Position numbers and translations under genes: made by a program | From: Streptomyces celluloflavus | GTDB lineage: Bacteria > Actinomycetota > Actinomycetes > Streptomycetales > Streptomycetaceae | Assembly: GCA_000720995.1 (NCBI GenBank) | Contig: JOEL01000014.1 | Coordinates: forward strand, 80,171 to 144,170 | Direction: 5' to 3' | Length of the DNA stretch: 64,000 bases | Part shown: piece after piece, positions 1 through 7,680 of the stretch | Layout: each line of letters begins with the position of its first letter | How positions within the stretch are numbered: position 1 is the first letter of the stretch | Notes under the pieces: generated by a model | The model's input: only the letters and a program-made list of their open reading frames with translations | Told to the model about the DNA's origin: nothing | The model's database searches: none

Positions 1-297
1 GGACGGGAGGATGCCCTCCCGGTTGTCGAAGACCGTGCCGTCCTTCGGATACGGGAAGGGGCCACCCTTGTCGATCAACTTCAGGGTGTCGTGCGCCTGG
101 GAGGGCAGGTCGGAGTAGCAGATGTCGCCGACGGACTTGAGGTGCGCGGCCGGGGCGTGCGCCGTGGTGGCGTACGCGGTGGCGGGGTGGGTCACCGCGG
201 CGGCCGGCGCGGCGGTGACCGCGGTCCCGCCGAGGAGAAGGGCCGACGCGAGGGCGCCCGCGGCGCCGATCCTGGTGATGCGTGGGGGGATTCTCAT
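1..297 (-). CDS. secreted guanyl-specific ribonuclease (RNase Sa/N1/T1 type), C-terminus outside window
   Basis: The 99 visible codons start at ATG 297 and run off the left edge. Residues 1 to about 35 form a signal peptide: basic MRIPPRITR, then an Ala/Leu-rich core and small residues. The mature part has the RNase Sa hallmarks: an early Cys in DICYSDLP, then DTLKLI, GGPFPYPKDG and FDNREGILP. In RNase Sa the corresponding NRE segment binds guanine. The catalytic Glu, Arg and His of the family would lie beyond the edge, so activity cannot be judged. Expected role: extracellular cleavage of RNA after G. Such producers normally carry an intracellular barstar-type inhibitor, and none is visible here. 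The gene diverges from the XRE-cupin regulator. Confidence 0.85.
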   Translation of the reverse strand, partial: MRIPPRITRIGAAGALASALLLGGTAVTAAPAAAVTHPATAYATTAHAPAAHLKSVGDICYSDLPSQAHDTLKLIDKGGPFPYPKDGTVFDNREGILPS

Positions 298-499
298 GCC
301 CCACAGGATGACGCGCGTAGACATGAGCCTGTCAATCCCAACGGGCGGATGTTTCCCGGGAGTTCACAAGGTCACCCCAGTTGGCCCACCGGCGCTCGCC
401 CGTCGGTCACCCAACCCGCGCCCCCGACACCTTCCCGCGACGGACACCCATCGGGCATAGTGGACAATTTTGCGTGTCGCGAACCGGGCCGAGCGGTTT
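298..499. other. divergent intergenic region
   Basis: About 200 bases lie between the RNase start and the operator dyads of the XRE-cupin gene. I see no gene here. It must carry the RNase promoter on the minus strand, but I could not pick a convincing -35/-10 pair. Confidence 0.5.
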
Positions 500-530
500 G
501 CCTCTGAGGCAAGTTTTTTGCCTCAGAGGC
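500..530. promoter_or_regulatory. two tandem dyads upstream of XRE-cupin gene (likely autoregulatory operator)
   Basis: GCCTCTGAGGC (500-510) and GCCTCAGAGGC (520-530) are each an inverted repeat GCCTC-N-GAGGC. Together they also form a larger perfect inverted repeat with 13-base arms at 500-512 and 518-530. Their centres are 20 bases apart, about two helical turns, so two dimers could sit on the same face. The right dyad overlaps the predicted -35 box (518-523), which suggests repression. The binder is inferred to be the adjacent regulator. Confidence 0.75.
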
Positions 531-553
531 GAAGTCTCGTTATACCGGGAGCA
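518..553 (+). promoter_or_regulatory. sigma70-type promoter giving a leaderless start for the XRE-cupin gene
   Basis: TTGCCT (518-523) and TATACC (541-546) are separated by 17 bases. Transcription would begin about 7 bases after the -10 box, at or next to the ATG at 553. There is no properly spaced Shine-Dalgarno sequence in front of that ATG, so a leaderless mRNA is the simplest reading. Confidence 0.6.
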
Positions 554-1179
554 TGACCGAGCTCCTTGACGAGCCCCCCGGCATCCCGCCCGAGGACCTG
601 TCCACCGTCGCACCCCGCCTGCGTGACCTGCGGCGTCACAGTGGGCTGACCCTGGAGGCGGCGGCCCGACGGGTCGGGCTGTCGCCCGCCCATCTGTCCC
701 GGCTGGAGACCAACCGCCGCCAGCCGTCGCTGCCGATGCTGCTGGCGCTGGCCCGTACGTACGGAACCACGGTATCCGACCTGCTGGGCGAGACCGCGCC
801 CGAGCGCGACCCGATCCTGCGGGCGAACCGCACCGAGCCGTCGGGCGCCGGCGGCTGGACCTACTGGACGGTGGGTGCCGCCGGGCGGGCGATGCAGGCG
901 CTGCGGCTGCACGTACCGCAGCGTGCGCAGGGCGACCTGGTGCGGGTGCACCCGGGCGAGGAGTGGCTCTACGTCCTCAACGGGCAGCTGCGGCTGACCC
1001 TCGGAGAGGCCGTTCATCTGCTGGATCCGGGGGACGCGGCGCACTTCGACTCGCTGACCCCGCACCGTATCGCCGCCGCCTCGCCGGGCGGGACAGACCT
1101 CTTGTTCGTGCACACCCTGATGCAGAGCGGCACCGCCGAGCTGTGCCTGGGTGACGCCGCGCCGCGCCGCGGCCTGTGA
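553..1179 (+). CDS. XRE-family transcriptional regulator with C-terminal cupin domain
   Basis: 208 aa. An N-terminal helix-turn-helix lies at residues about 22-79 (RDLRRHSGLTLEAAARRVGL, then SPAHLSRLE). A single cupin barrel follows at about 125-195, with VHPGEEWLYVLNG and LDPGDAAHFDS as its two conserved strands. This architecture is typical of small-molecule-sensing repressors of amine, sugar or stress genes; the ligand cannot be told from sequence. The ATG at 553 follows a -10 box so closely that the mRNA is probably leaderless. Two dyads overlap the promoter, suggesting autoregulation. The small membrane protein gene starts 71 bases downstream on the same strand and is likely co-transcribed. 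Confidence 0.9.
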   Translation: MTELLDEPPGIPPEDLSTVAPRLRDLRRHSGLTLEAAARRVGLSPAHLSRLETNRRQPSLPMLLALARTYGTTVSDLLGETAPERDPILRANRTEPSGAGGWTYWTVGAAGRAMQALRLHVPQRAQGDLVRVHPGEEWLYVLNGQLRLTLGEAVHLLDPGDAAHFDSLTPHRIAAASPGGTDLLFVHTLMQSGTAELCLGDAAPRRGL

Positions 1180-1250
1180 TGCCGGGGGCGCGGACGATCT
1201 CCGTGCCCCCACCCGTGCCGCACCGTTCCGGAAGGGAAGGACCGTACACC

Positions 1251-1463
1251 GTGCCTGACCAGACCACTCCCTCGTCCCCCCAGACGTCCCCGGAGACCAC
1301 GCCCCCGCCCGCGGAGCCGCTCGCCGACGCGGCGCCCGCCCGGGTGTACGTCGAGAACAAGCCACCCCGCGGACTGTATGTGCGGGTGTTCATCTACGTC
1401 ATCGCCACCCATGTGCTGCTGGCCTTCATGAGCCTGCTGGTGGTCGTCGCCAAGTCCCGCTGA
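1251..1463 (+). CDS. small single-pass membrane protein (DUF6126-like)
   Basis: 70 aa from GTG 1251, chosen because GAAGGGAAGG lies just upstream; an in-frame ATG at 1176 would overlap the regulator gene and has no ribosome site. A Pro/Thr-rich N-terminus of about 30 residues precedes RVYVENKPPRGLYVRVF and one hydrophobic helix, residues about 46-65. The PRGLYVRVF-x-YV-x-ATH pattern resembles small actinobacterial proteins grouped as DUF6126. Function unknown. Its position right after the XRE-cupin regulator suggests that it is a co-expressed partner or target. Confidence 0.7.
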   Translation: MPDQTTPSSPQTSPETTPPPAEPLADAAPARVYVENKPPRGLYVRVFIYVIATHVLLAFMSLLVVVAKSR

Positions 1464-1469
1464 CGGGCA

Positions 1470-1508
1470 GGGGCGGCGCCCCGCGGAACAAGACCCGCGC
1501 GCCGCCCC
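1470..1508 (+). terminator. hairpin terminator after the XRE-cupin/membrane-protein pair
   Basis: Perfect 10-base arms GGGGCGGCGC (1470-1479) and GCGCCGCCCC (1499-1508) with a 19-base loop start 7 bases after the stop codon. There is no U-tract, as is usual for Streptomyces terminators. Confidence 0.6.
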
Positions 1509-1834
1509 GTCGCCATCTCAGGGCCCCGGTACGGGCTTACCGCCACCGCAAGGACTCCCCTCCGGCGGGACCGTCGACAGCCCACCCGTAGCCCCCGTAC
1601 ACCCCACCACCGGGCGAACCGCAGCCCCCGCCACCCCCATTCCCGGATGAACCGGACACCCGCCGAACCGTCTCGGCAACGTCCATCCCCCCGATGGGAA
1701 AGTCCATTGCCCCGCCGCGGCCACGGGGTGCAGCCTTCTTCCGCACTTCCACTCGCTCCACACAGCTCTCCAGAGATCACTGCGCACCCAGCACAGCTGT
1801 CCCTGAACCTCGCTGTACCGAGGAGGACCGAAGG
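1509..1834. other. upstream region of the GH84 gene
   Basis: About 325 bases without a convincing gene. Open frames here have no ribosome site and no recognisable motifs. The region should hold the GH84 promoter; I could not identify its boxes with confidence. The strong ribosome site GAGGAGG lies at the right end. Confidence 0.4.
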
Positions 1835-4501
1835 ATGCACCGTACGCGTACCGCGGCGGCCACCGCGTTCGCCCTGGCCCTGGCCGCGATCCCCCTGGCG
1901 GGGCCGCCGGCCGCCGCCGCGACCGCGGGCCCCGCCCGCGCCCCGGACAGACCGGCGGCCGCCACCCCGCTCTCCCCCACCCCCCGGTCCGTCCAGGCCC
2001 GGTCCGACCGGGTCACCGTCACTCCGTCCGTCACCGTCGTCGCGGACCCCAAGGCCGACGCGCCCGCCCTGGCGCTCGTCGAGAAGTCCCTCAAGGCGGC
2101 GGGCGCCGAGCGGATCGTCCGGTCCGCGCGGGCCGCCGCCGGCCGGCAGCTGACCGTCTACGTGGACGGCTCGGGCGCGGCCCGGGAGCTGAAGCGGCTG
2201 GGCGCGCGCGGCACCGACGGACTGCCCGCGGAGGGCTACGCGCTGGCCGTCGGCGATGGCCGGATCGCGCTGGCCGGCAAGGACGCCACCGGCACGTACT
2301 ACGCCGCCCAGTCGCTGCGGCAACTGCTGCCGCACCGCGACCGGCCCGGTGCCCGTATCCAGGGCACCGCCGTACGGGACTGGCCCGCCACCCCGCTGCG
2401 CGGCGTCATCGAGGGCTTCTACGGCACCCCCTGGTCGCACCAGGCCCGCCTGGACCAGCTCGACTTCTACGGCGAGCACAAGATGAACATCTACGTCTAC
2501 TCGCCCAAGGACGATGCGTATCTGCGGGCGAAGTGGCGCGACGCCTACCCCGCGGACCGGCTCGCCCAGTTGAAGGAGCTGGTGGACCGGGCGCGGGCCC
2601 GCCATGTGGAGTTCACCTACGCCCTCTCCCCCGGCCTGTCCGTCTGCTACAGCTCCGATGCGGACGTCGCCGCGCTGACGGCGAAGTTCCAGACGCTGTG
2701 GGACATCGGCGTCCGGACCTTCGCGGTGCCGCTGGACGACATCAGCTACACGAACTGGAACTGCACCGCGGACAAGGACCGGTTCGGGACCGGCGGCGGG
2801 GCGGCCGGTACCGCACAGGCGCACCTGCTCAACCGCGTCAACCAGGAGTTCATCGCCAAGCACCCGGGCGCCGAGCCGCTCCAGACCGTGCCGACCGAGT
2901 ACTACGACGTGCAGCCATCGCCGTACAAGCAGGCGCTGTCAACGCAGCTGGACAAGAACGTGCTGGTGGAGTGGACGGGTGTGGGTGTGGTCGCGCCGAC
3001 GATGTCCGTCGCCGAGGCGCAGCGGGCCCGGGAGGTCTTCGGGCATCCGATCCTCACCTGGGACAACTACCCGGTCAACGACTACGCGACCGACCGGCTG
3101 CTGCTCGGCCCGTTCAACGGGCGGGAGAAGGGGCTGCCCGGACAACTGGCGGGGATCACCGCGAACCCGATGATCCAGCCCGCCGCGTCCAAGATCGCGC
3201 TGCACACGGTCGCCGACTACGCCTGGAACGACCAGGCTTACGACGCGCGCGCCTCCTGGGGCGCGGCGATCGACGAACTGGCCGGCGGCGACGCCCGCAC
3301 CGCGCGGGCGCTCCGGGCCTTCGCGGACGCCAACTACTACTCGGTCCTCAACCCCCGGCAGTCGCCTGAACTGGCCGCCGCCGTCGACGCGTTCGGCAAG
3401 GACGGCGACGCGCGGCGGCTGGACGCGGCGCTGCGCACCGTCCAGGACGCGCCGGCGGTGCTGCGCGACCGGCTCACCGACCGGGGCTTCGTCCAGGACA
3501 GCGAGCCCTGGCTGGACGCGACGCACGCCTGGGGCACCGCGGCGCGTACGGCGCTGAAGCTGATCGAGGCGACCCGGGCGGGCGACGACGCGAAGGCGTG
3601 GCAGCTGCGCCAGCGCATACCCGAGTTGGTGCGGACCGCCAGGTCCTTCGTCTATGTCGATCTGAACGGCAAGAAGGTCCCGGTGCGGGTCGCCGACGGA
3701 GTGCTGGACACCTTCATCGAGGGCGCGCTCGCGGCGCATGACGCGGCGCTCGGGGTGACCGGCCGCCCCACGGCCTCGACCGATCTCGCCGCCTACCAGG
3801 ACAACACCGTCTCCCGGATGACCGACGGCGACGACGCCAGCTACTTCTGGAGCGGCGCCGCCCCGAAGGCCGGTTCCTATGTCGCGCTGGATCTGCACAC
3901 CGAGCGTCCGCTGGGCCGGATCACCCTCGCGATGGGCAAGAGCGGCAGCCCGGACGACTATCTCCACCACGGCGTTCTCGAATACTCCGCGGACGCCACG
4001 CACTGGCGGCAACTGGCCGCCTTCGACGACACGGCGGAGATCACGGTCGATCCGCCGGCCGACGCCGGAGCCCGGTATGTGCGGGCCCGCGCCACGCAGT
4101 CCCAGGACAACTGGCTGGCGGTACGGGAGTTCACGGTCGCCGGGTCGGACACGGTGACCGGCGGCCCGCCCGCGGCTGCGGGCAGCGCGCTCGGGGCGGC
4201 GGCGGACGGCGACCCGACGGCCGCCTACCGCGCGGCGCGGGCGGCGCAGTCCGGCGAGTCACTGGAGTTCACCCCGGCCACACCCCGCACCGCGCGGTCC
4301 GTGGTGGTACTCCGCCCGCAGGGCGCGCCGCCGAAAGCCGCCCGGGTCCAGGTCCGTACGGCCGGCACCTGGCGCACGCTCGGCACCCTGTCCGGCGCCT
4401 ACACCCGGCTCGCGACGGGCGGCGGCACCATCGAGGGCGTACGGCTGGTCTGGCGCACGGGGACGGCGGCCCCCGAGGTCAACGAGGTGATCCTGCACTG
4501 A
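1835..4501 (+). CDS. secreted GH84 beta-N-acetylglucosaminidase (hyaluronidase/O-GlcNAcase-like)
   Basis: 888 aa from ATG 1835, preceded by GAGGAGGACCGAAGG; the open frame continues upstream without a start that has a ribosome site. A signal peptide ending near AAAATA (about residue 31) implies secretion. Residues about 45-185 form the GH20b-like N-terminal domain. The GH84 TIM barrel begins at about residue 190 with GVIEGFYGTPWS. The paired catalytic aspartates are D301 and D302 in PLDDISY. Residues about 640-770 resemble an F5/8-type (CBM32) galactose-binding domain (LDLHTERPLGRI, then RYVRARATQSQDNWLAVREF). It probably removes GlcNAc from extracellular glycans such as hyaluronan, glycoproteins or chitin fragments. 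Monocistronic, with hairpins on both sides. Confidence 0.92.
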   Translation: MHRTRTAAATAFALALAAIPLAGPPAAAATAGPARAPDRPAAATPLSPTPRSVQARSDRVTVTPSVTVVADPKADAPALALVEKSLKAAGAERIVRSARAAAGRQLTVYVDGSGAARELKRLGARGTDGLPAEGYALAVGDGRIALAGKDATGTYYAAQSLRQLLPHRDRPGARIQGTAVRDWPATPLRGVIEGFYGTPWSHQARLDQLDFYGEHKMNIYVYSPKDDAYLRAKWRDAYPADRLAQLKELVDRARARHVEFTYALSPGLSVCYSSDADVAALTAKFQTLWDIGVRTFAVPLDDISYTNWNCTADKDRFGTGGGAAGTAQAHLLNRVNQEFIAKHPGAEPLQTVPTEYYDVQPSPYKQALSTQLDKNVLVEWTGVGVVAPTMSVAEAQRAREVFGHPILTWDNYPVNDYATDRLLLGPFNGREKGLPGQLAGITANPMIQPAASKIALHTVADYAWNDQAYDARASWGAAIDELAGGDARTARALRAFADANYYSVLNPRQSPELAAAVDAFGKDGDARRLDAALRTVQDAPAVLRDRLTDRGFVQDSEPWLDATHAWGTAARTALKLIEATRAGDDAKAWQLRQRIPELVRTARSFVYVDLNGKKVPVRVADGVLDTFIEGALAAHDAALGVTGRPTASTDLAAYQDNTVSRMTDGDDASYFWSGAAPKAGSYVALDLHTERPLGRITLAMGKSGSPDDYLHHGVLEYSADATHWRQLAAFDDTAEITVDPPADAGARYVRARATQSQDNWLAVREFTVAGSDTVTGGPPAAAGSALGAAADGDPTAAYRAARAAQSGESLEFTPATPRTARSVVVLRPQGAPPKAARVQVRTAGTWRTLGTLSGAYTRLATGGGTIEGVRLVWRTGTAAPEVNEVILH

Positions 4502-4505
4502 CCCG

Positions 4506-4529
4506 GGGCCGCGCGCAGGTGCGCGGCCC
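4506..4529 (+). terminator. hairpin terminator after the GH84 gene
   Basis: GGGCCGCGC (4506-4514) pairs with GCGCGGCCC (4521-4529) across a 6-base loop, 4 bases after the stop codon. Confidence 0.65.
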
Positions 4530-4714
4530 GCGTGGGCGGACACCGGCGGGGCCCGGCACTCACCGGCACCGGACCTCGCCCCGCCCGCCCCCTGAAGCGG
4601 TCGGAGCGCGGACCGTCCCTCCCCCGGAGCAACACAGGCCACCATGGGCCGGCTGTCCCTCGCATCAACGGTGGACCGGTCCCCGACCACGCATACGCCC
4701 TCAACCGCCCGTAC

Positions 4715-4891
4715 TCACGGCGCCCACTCCTCGGCGAGCAGGCCGAGAACGACCAGGTCGACGAAGGCCCCGTACACCCAGGCGGAACGCCGCAGAGTGC
4801 CCTCGACGGAAAATCCGGCCCTCGTCGCAGCCGTGATCATCGCGGTGTTGTCGGCGAGGGTCTCGATCTGCAGCCGGTGCAGGCCGCGTAC
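4715..4891 (-). pseudogene. C-terminal fragment of a GNAT acetyltransferase (RimJ/RimL type)
   Basis: Reading leftwards from 4891 the frame gives VRGLHRLQIETLADN, GFSVEGTLRRSAW and VVLGLLAEEW, then a TGA at 4715-4717. That is the last third of a RimJ/RimL-like N-acetyltransferase (about 58 residues). The acetyl-CoA-binding Q/RxxGxG/A segment and everything before it are absent. To the right the sequence switches abruptly to a phage terminase remnant on the other strand. The missing N-terminal part of exactly this family lies on the same strand at 13470-13705, so the two may be halves of one gene split by an insertion. Confidence 0.75.
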
Positions 4892-5853
4892 GGAGGCCGT
4901 GCTCGACGCGATCGTCGACCACAAACGCATTGCCGCTCCTGCCGGGTTCGGCGTCGGCAAGACCCATCTCGCCGTGCGGGCCGCCGTCTGGTGCACCAAC
5001 GTCCATCCGGTCGGCACCGCCTTGTGCATCACCACAGCGACGAGGTTTCGCCAGGTGCAGCGGCAGCTCTGGCCGCACATCCGCAAGGTGGTGCCGCGGG
5101 CCGGCCTGCCGGGCTGTTGCCGGCACGGTCCAGTACAAGATGCCCGACGCGTACGGCCAGGACGTTGTGGTCACGTACGGCTTCTCAGCGCCGGCCAACG
5201 ACGAGGTGGCGATGCAGGGCATCCATATACCTCACCTGCCGCTCATCGTGGACGAGGCGGGCGGTATCAACCCGTGATCGGCGCGGCACCAACAACCTGC
5301 TCACGGGCGGGCACGCAGTGATGCTCGCGATCGGCAGCCCTGCGATGGACGATCCCGTGTCCTGGTTCGAGGAGTTGTGCATCGAGAGCGAAGACCCGAG
5401 CGAGACGACGACCGTCACCATCCCCTCCCCCGACTCCCCAGCAATCGCCAAGGAGCGGACGCCGTACTGCGCGGACTGCACGGACTGCCCCGACGGCATC
5501 GCCCGGCACTCCCTCGCCGACCACATGCCGGACCAGGACTGGGTCGACCGCACCATCCGGTCGTACGGCGAAGACCACCTGTACGTGATCGCCAAGGTGT
5601 TCGCTCGGTTTCCTCGGGGCGGCGGCGAGGCGCCGAGTACACCGGGCGCGTGCCGGACTACGCGGAGCCGGACGCAGAGCCGCTGCGCTGGGAGCGCCTC
5701 AGCACCGTGTGCGGTTGCTCGGAGGAGGACCGGGCACCGCACGACATCACCCCGGAGACGGGCGACCCGCGCCTGTTCCCGACGAAGCCGCCGTTCCTGC
5801 CCGGCTGGCGCCGTCCGGCGAGCGACATCGGCCTGCAGCCGCCCGCCTGGTGA
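4888..5853 (+). pseudogene. decayed phage terminase large-subunit-like gene
   Basis: Pieces of one ATPase/nuclease can be read in order through three or more frames. About 4888-5110 carries AVLDAIVDHKRIAAP and a Walker A GFGVGKTH, then ALCITTATRFRQVQRQLW. A frameshift follows, then DVVVTYGFSAPAND and the Walker B-like LPLIVDEAGGI with a TGA at 5275. The next frame gives AVMLAIGSPAMDDPVSWFEE and PDQDWVDRTIRSYGEDHLYV, and a last frame ends at 5853. This order matches terminase-like DNA-packaging ATPases found in actinophages and their relics. No start codon with a ribosome site is left. It is therefore a prophage remnant, and it lies exactly at the left junction with the broken acetyltransferase. 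Confidence 0.7.
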
Positions 5854-6040
5854 GTGCGGCAAGGGAACCCAGGACCGTCACCGGGCCCGGCAGCGCTACC
5901 CTCCCGCCCGCGTTGGGAGCACTTCTCCTCTCCACCTGGTCCCACGGCTGCAGCCGGAGCGGTGCATCTCCGCCCGGGCGGAGGTGAACCGCCGAGGAGG
6001 GAGGGTACTGGCTGCGGACCCCGGTGCTCTCCACGCAGGC
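5854..6040. other. unassigned spacer with a 16-base palindrome
   Basis: No gene recognised between the terminase relic and the truncated end of the dihydrodipicolinate-synthase-like pseudogene. CTCCGCCCGGGCGGAG (5968-5983) is a perfect palindrome near the deletion end of that pseudogene. Confidence 0.4.
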
Positions 6041-6414
6041 GGTAGTGCTCCACGACCGCCGCCCGCTCCGCCCGGTAGGCGTTGGGCGGCGGCAGCAGCA
6101 CCGAGGTGGCGCCGGCCTTGGCTGCCTGCTTGGCCCAGCGGCGGGCCTCGAAGGCACCGTACGCGGCCACGCCCGGCATCACGCCGAAGCCGTCGGGGGC
6201 GGTGGACGGCGGTCTCGACGACGCGGGCGCGCTCCTCGGCGGTCAGCGTCTGGTACTCGCCCAGCGAGCCGTTGGGCGCCACGCCGTCACAGCCGCCGGC
6301 GGCCAGGAAGCGGACATGCTCGGCGAAGGCGTCGTAGTCGACCGACAGATCGTCGTGGAACGGCAGGGCCGTGGCGACGTGGACTCCGTGTCAGGGCCTC
6401 GCGGAGTTGGTCAT
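6040..6414 (-). pseudogene. dihydrodipicolinate synthase family gene, nonsense, frameshifted and truncated
   Basis: From ATG 6414, with AAGGAG in front of it, the frame reads MTNSARP and then hits a TGA as codon 8. The same frame continues as HGVHVATALPFHDDLSVDYD and GGCDGVAPNGSLGEYQTL, ending at ERARVVETAV. A one-base shift near 6220 moves to GFGVMPGVAAYGAFEARRW and GATSVLLPPPNAYRAERAAV, and similarity ends near 6040, before the Schiff-base lysine. This is the first 40 per cent of a DapA-family aldolase/dehydratase. Members next to LysR regulators often act on keto acids; one branch deaminates pyrroline-4-hydroxy-2-carboxylate in hydroxyproline breakdown. The substrate here is inference from nearby collagenase and racemase genes. 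Confidence 0.8.
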
Positions 6415-6611
6415 GCTGCAGCTCCTTGACTGGTGTGGGAAAGAAGGTAGTAGTGCAATGTCACACGCCATAGACCTGGAACCGGGCTGATGGCCCGATG
6501 CCGCGGATCGGGTAACGGCCGTGCTGCCGGCCCGCGTCGAACAGTGCCTCGTCCACCGGGACCATCGGACGTAAAGTTGGCACACTCCTGAGAGACCTGG
6601 AACGGGTGCTG

Positions 6612-7571
6612 ATGGAAATCGAACTGCGACACCTGCGGATTCTGTGCACGATCGCCGACACGCTGAGCCTCGGCCGGACGGCCGCCATCATGGGGTGCTC
6701 GCAGCCCGCCGTCAGCAGTCAACTGAAGCGCATCGAACGGCTTATGGGCGAGGACCTCTTCGTCCGGGGCAGTGCGGGGGTGACACCGACGCGCTTCGGG
6801 GTCGAGGTGGTGGTGCAGGCCCGCGAGGTGGTGGCGCTGGCGAACGCGATCGGGCACCGGTCCACCGCGAGCCGCCGCGGAGCTGATCGGGTGCTGCGGG
6901 TAGCCGCGACGAATACGCCCATCCTGCCGGGGCTCCTGCAGCGGGCGCGCACCGTCCTGCCGGCGCTGACCGCGCAGGTGAGCAGCGTGTACTCCTCGGC
7001 CGAGATCATCGGGCTGCTCGAGGACGACAAGCTGGACGTCGCCGTCGCAGTCGACTACCCCGGACGGGAGTTGGGGCATTCGGAAGCCGTGGCGCGCCGC
7101 GGCATCGTCACCGAGCCCAGCTTCGTGGCGCTGCCCGCCGACCACCCGGCGAGCGGGCAACTGGACGTGCCGCTGCTCGATCTGGCCGGGGACGCATGGT
7201 TCCTGACACCCGACGACGGTGCGGGCTGGCCCGGTGTCTGCTACGACGCCTTCCAGGCGGCCGGCTTCCGACCCGCCACCGTGCACGAGTACCTCGGTGA
7301 CCGGGACCAGTTGCAGCGGATGATCGCCGACGGGCTGGGGATCGCCGTCGTCCAGGCGACGTGCAAGCCGAACCCGGGTGTGGTCGTCAAGCCGCTGGCC
7401 GGCACGCCGCTGTGGTGCCGCTATGTGCTGGTGTGGCACAGGGAGCGGGTGTCCGATGAGGTCACGGAGGCGCTCTTCGGCGCGGCCCTGGCCGCCTACG
7501 AGGAACTCATCGCCCGGGCACCGCACTTTCGGGCGTGGGCAGCCCGCCACTACCCGGCCCCGCGGAGGTAG
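6612..7571 (+). CDS. LysR-family transcriptional regulator
   Basis: 319 aa from ATG 6612; a GTG at 6606 would add two residues and cannot be excluded. The N-terminal winged helix-turn-helix is clear: RHLRILCTIADTLSLGRTAA, CSQPAVSSQLKRIERLMG and LFVRGSAGVTPT. The rest is the periplasmic-binding-protein-like effector domain. It is divergent from the broken dihydrodipicolinate-synthase-like gene across about 200 bases, the standard LysR arrangement, so that gene was probably its target. The regulator itself appears intact although its partner is dead. A strong hairpin at 7609-7644 separates it from the convergent collagenase gene. Confidence 0.88.
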   Translation: MEIELRHLRILCTIADTLSLGRTAAIMGCSQPAVSSQLKRIERLMGEDLFVRGSAGVTPTRFGVEVVVQAREVVALANAIGHRSTASRRGADRVLRVAATNTPILPGLLQRARTVLPALTAQVSSVYSSAEIIGLLEDDKLDVAVAVDYPGRELGHSEAVARRGIVTEPSFVALPADHPASGQLDVPLLDLAGDAWFLTPDDGAGWPGVCYDAFQAAGFRPATVHEYLGDRDQLQRMIADGLGIAVVQATCKPNPGVVVKPLAGTPLWCRYVLVWHRERVSDEVTEALFGAALAAYEELIARAPHFRAWAARHYPAPRR

Positions 7572-7608
7572 GCGTACGGGGCTTGTACGACACCGGCACA
7601 GCCCGAGG

Positions 7609-7644
7609 CCGTGGCCCGGCCGACCGGAGTCGGCCGGGCCACGG
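7609..7644. terminator. bidirectional terminator between LysR and collagenase genes
   Basis: Perfect 15-base arms CCGTGGCCCGGCCGA (7609-7623) and TCGGCCGGGCCACGG (7630-7644) with a 6-base loop lie between two convergent genes. Confidence 0.85.
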
Positions 7645-7680
7645 TCCCGGGTCATGCAACCACTGCCGTTCAGGAGGGGA

